Shown piece by piece: positions 63,803 through 64,000 of a stretch of DNA of 64,000 bases. This stretch comes from Salinimicrobium profundisediminis (GTDB lineage: Bacteria; Bacteroidota; Bacteroidia; Flavobacteriales; Flavobacteriaceae). Position 1 is the first letter of the stretch. Every line of letters starts with the position of its first letter. The stretch lies in the NCBI RefSeq assembly GCF_026241755.1, contig NZ_JAPJDA010000007.1, positions 62,001 to 126,000 of the forward strand, given 5' to 3'. Below the pieces are notes generated by a model. It was not told the origin of the DNA, made no database searches, and saw only the letters and a list, made by a program, of their open reading frames with translations. Made by a program: the position numbers and the translations under genes.

Positions 63803-64000
63803 TTAGTTGCTCATTTCAGGATTCAGTTTATAGATATAGGACCATCTTTGCTTAATCGTATCAAACCATAAATTCCATAATTCACGTGCTTTTTCTTCTC
63901 CTACCGCATCTGTGTAAATTTTTGCCGGACTATCTTTTTTGATGTCAATGTCAGCGTATCCCATATAAGGTTCAACCACCATGAAATTTGGTGTATCGGG
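63803..64000 (-). CDS. Hypothetical protein, C-terminal part (5' end beyond window)
   Basis: 65 residues are visible, ending NPEMSN. The segment reads VVEPYMGYADIDIKKDSPAKIY, then a helical EEKARELWNLWFDTIKQRW. I do not recognise the family. The frame is open to the window edge and has coding-like character, so it is likely a real gene. Confidence 0.65.
   Translation of the reverse strand, partial: PDTPNFMVVEPYMGYADIDIKKDSPAKIYTDAVGEEKARELWNLWFDTIKQRWSYIYKLNPEMSN

Overview
The window looks like a chromosomal segment of a marine or soil member of the Flavobacteriaceae (Bacteroidetes). No 16S gene is present, so this rests on gene content and signals: a PorD-type T9SS protein next to recN, a T9SS-sorted HYR protein, a bacillithiol-linked YtxJ protein, Bacteroidetes promoters of the form TTTG-N17..22-TAnnTTTG, and almost no Shine-Dalgarno sequences. 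Gene order and proteins resemble the Gramella/Salegentibacter/Salinimicrobium group, but the genus cannot be fixed. There are 57 protein-coding loci (one frameshifted), one extra pseudogene fragment, and one RNA gene (SRP RNA). I see no tRNA, rRNA, IS transposase, prophage or CRISPR array.

Layout. 1-8009 (+): coaBC tail, porD, a toxin-antitoxin cassette inserted before recN, then recN, fabI, and an operon of glycosyltransferase, YbbR-like protein and coaE. 8092-10386 (+): a sensor kinase and OmpR-type regulator pair. 10524-15380 (+): a 1618-residue secreted beta-propeller/HYR protein with a recent 492-bp internal duplication. 15370-24349 (-): miaA with a potassium channel, then a long run of DUF3857 transglutaminase, exonuclease/GIY-YIG, yggS, DUF1015, 3-hydroxyacyl-CoA dehydrogenase and Gfo/Idh/MocA oxidoreductase. 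24487-32769: pcm, smpB, lipoproteins, csbD, clpB, ytxJ and small stress-type proteins. 32841-38917: fahA, glyA, thioesterase, glutaminyl cyclase, SRP RNA, SDR and a transaldolase-like enzyme. 39173-49346: a thioredoxin-fold lipoprotein beside a decayed copy of its own 3' end, an ABC-F ATPase, small membrane proteins, pheT and recG. 49422-64000: M1 aminopeptidase, a hemerythrin-like/PAS protein, a frameshifted glutathione peroxidase, a U32 protein with ferredoxin, ppc, a cupin, glycogen synthase, a SulP transporter and the edge of one more gene.

Most genes are housekeeping: coenzyme A synthesis (coaBC, coaE), fatty acid synthesis (fabI), translation and tRNA modification (pheT, miaA, smpB, U32), DNA repair (recN, recG, exonuclease/GIY-YIG), protein quality control (clpB, pcm) and central carbon metabolism (ppc, transaldolase-like, glyA, glgA).

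The least explained content is between the genes. A palindrome with core AAAAATG-N-CATTTTT occurs exactly seven times, and in weaker forms several more times, mostly 7-30 bp after stop codons. Its flanking bases vary but stay complementary, up to a 45-bp perfect palindrome at 53660-53704. Imperfect copies flank the toxin-antitoxin cassette as a 22-bp direct repeat. A second family with AGGCTGTCTAAAA arms fills two convergent junctions. The right end has a 23-unit TC microsatellite and a 52-bp loop-less perfect palindrome. Most convergent junctions carry a hairpin or short-repeat tract. Several promoters lie so close to start codons that leaderless mRNAs are predicted.
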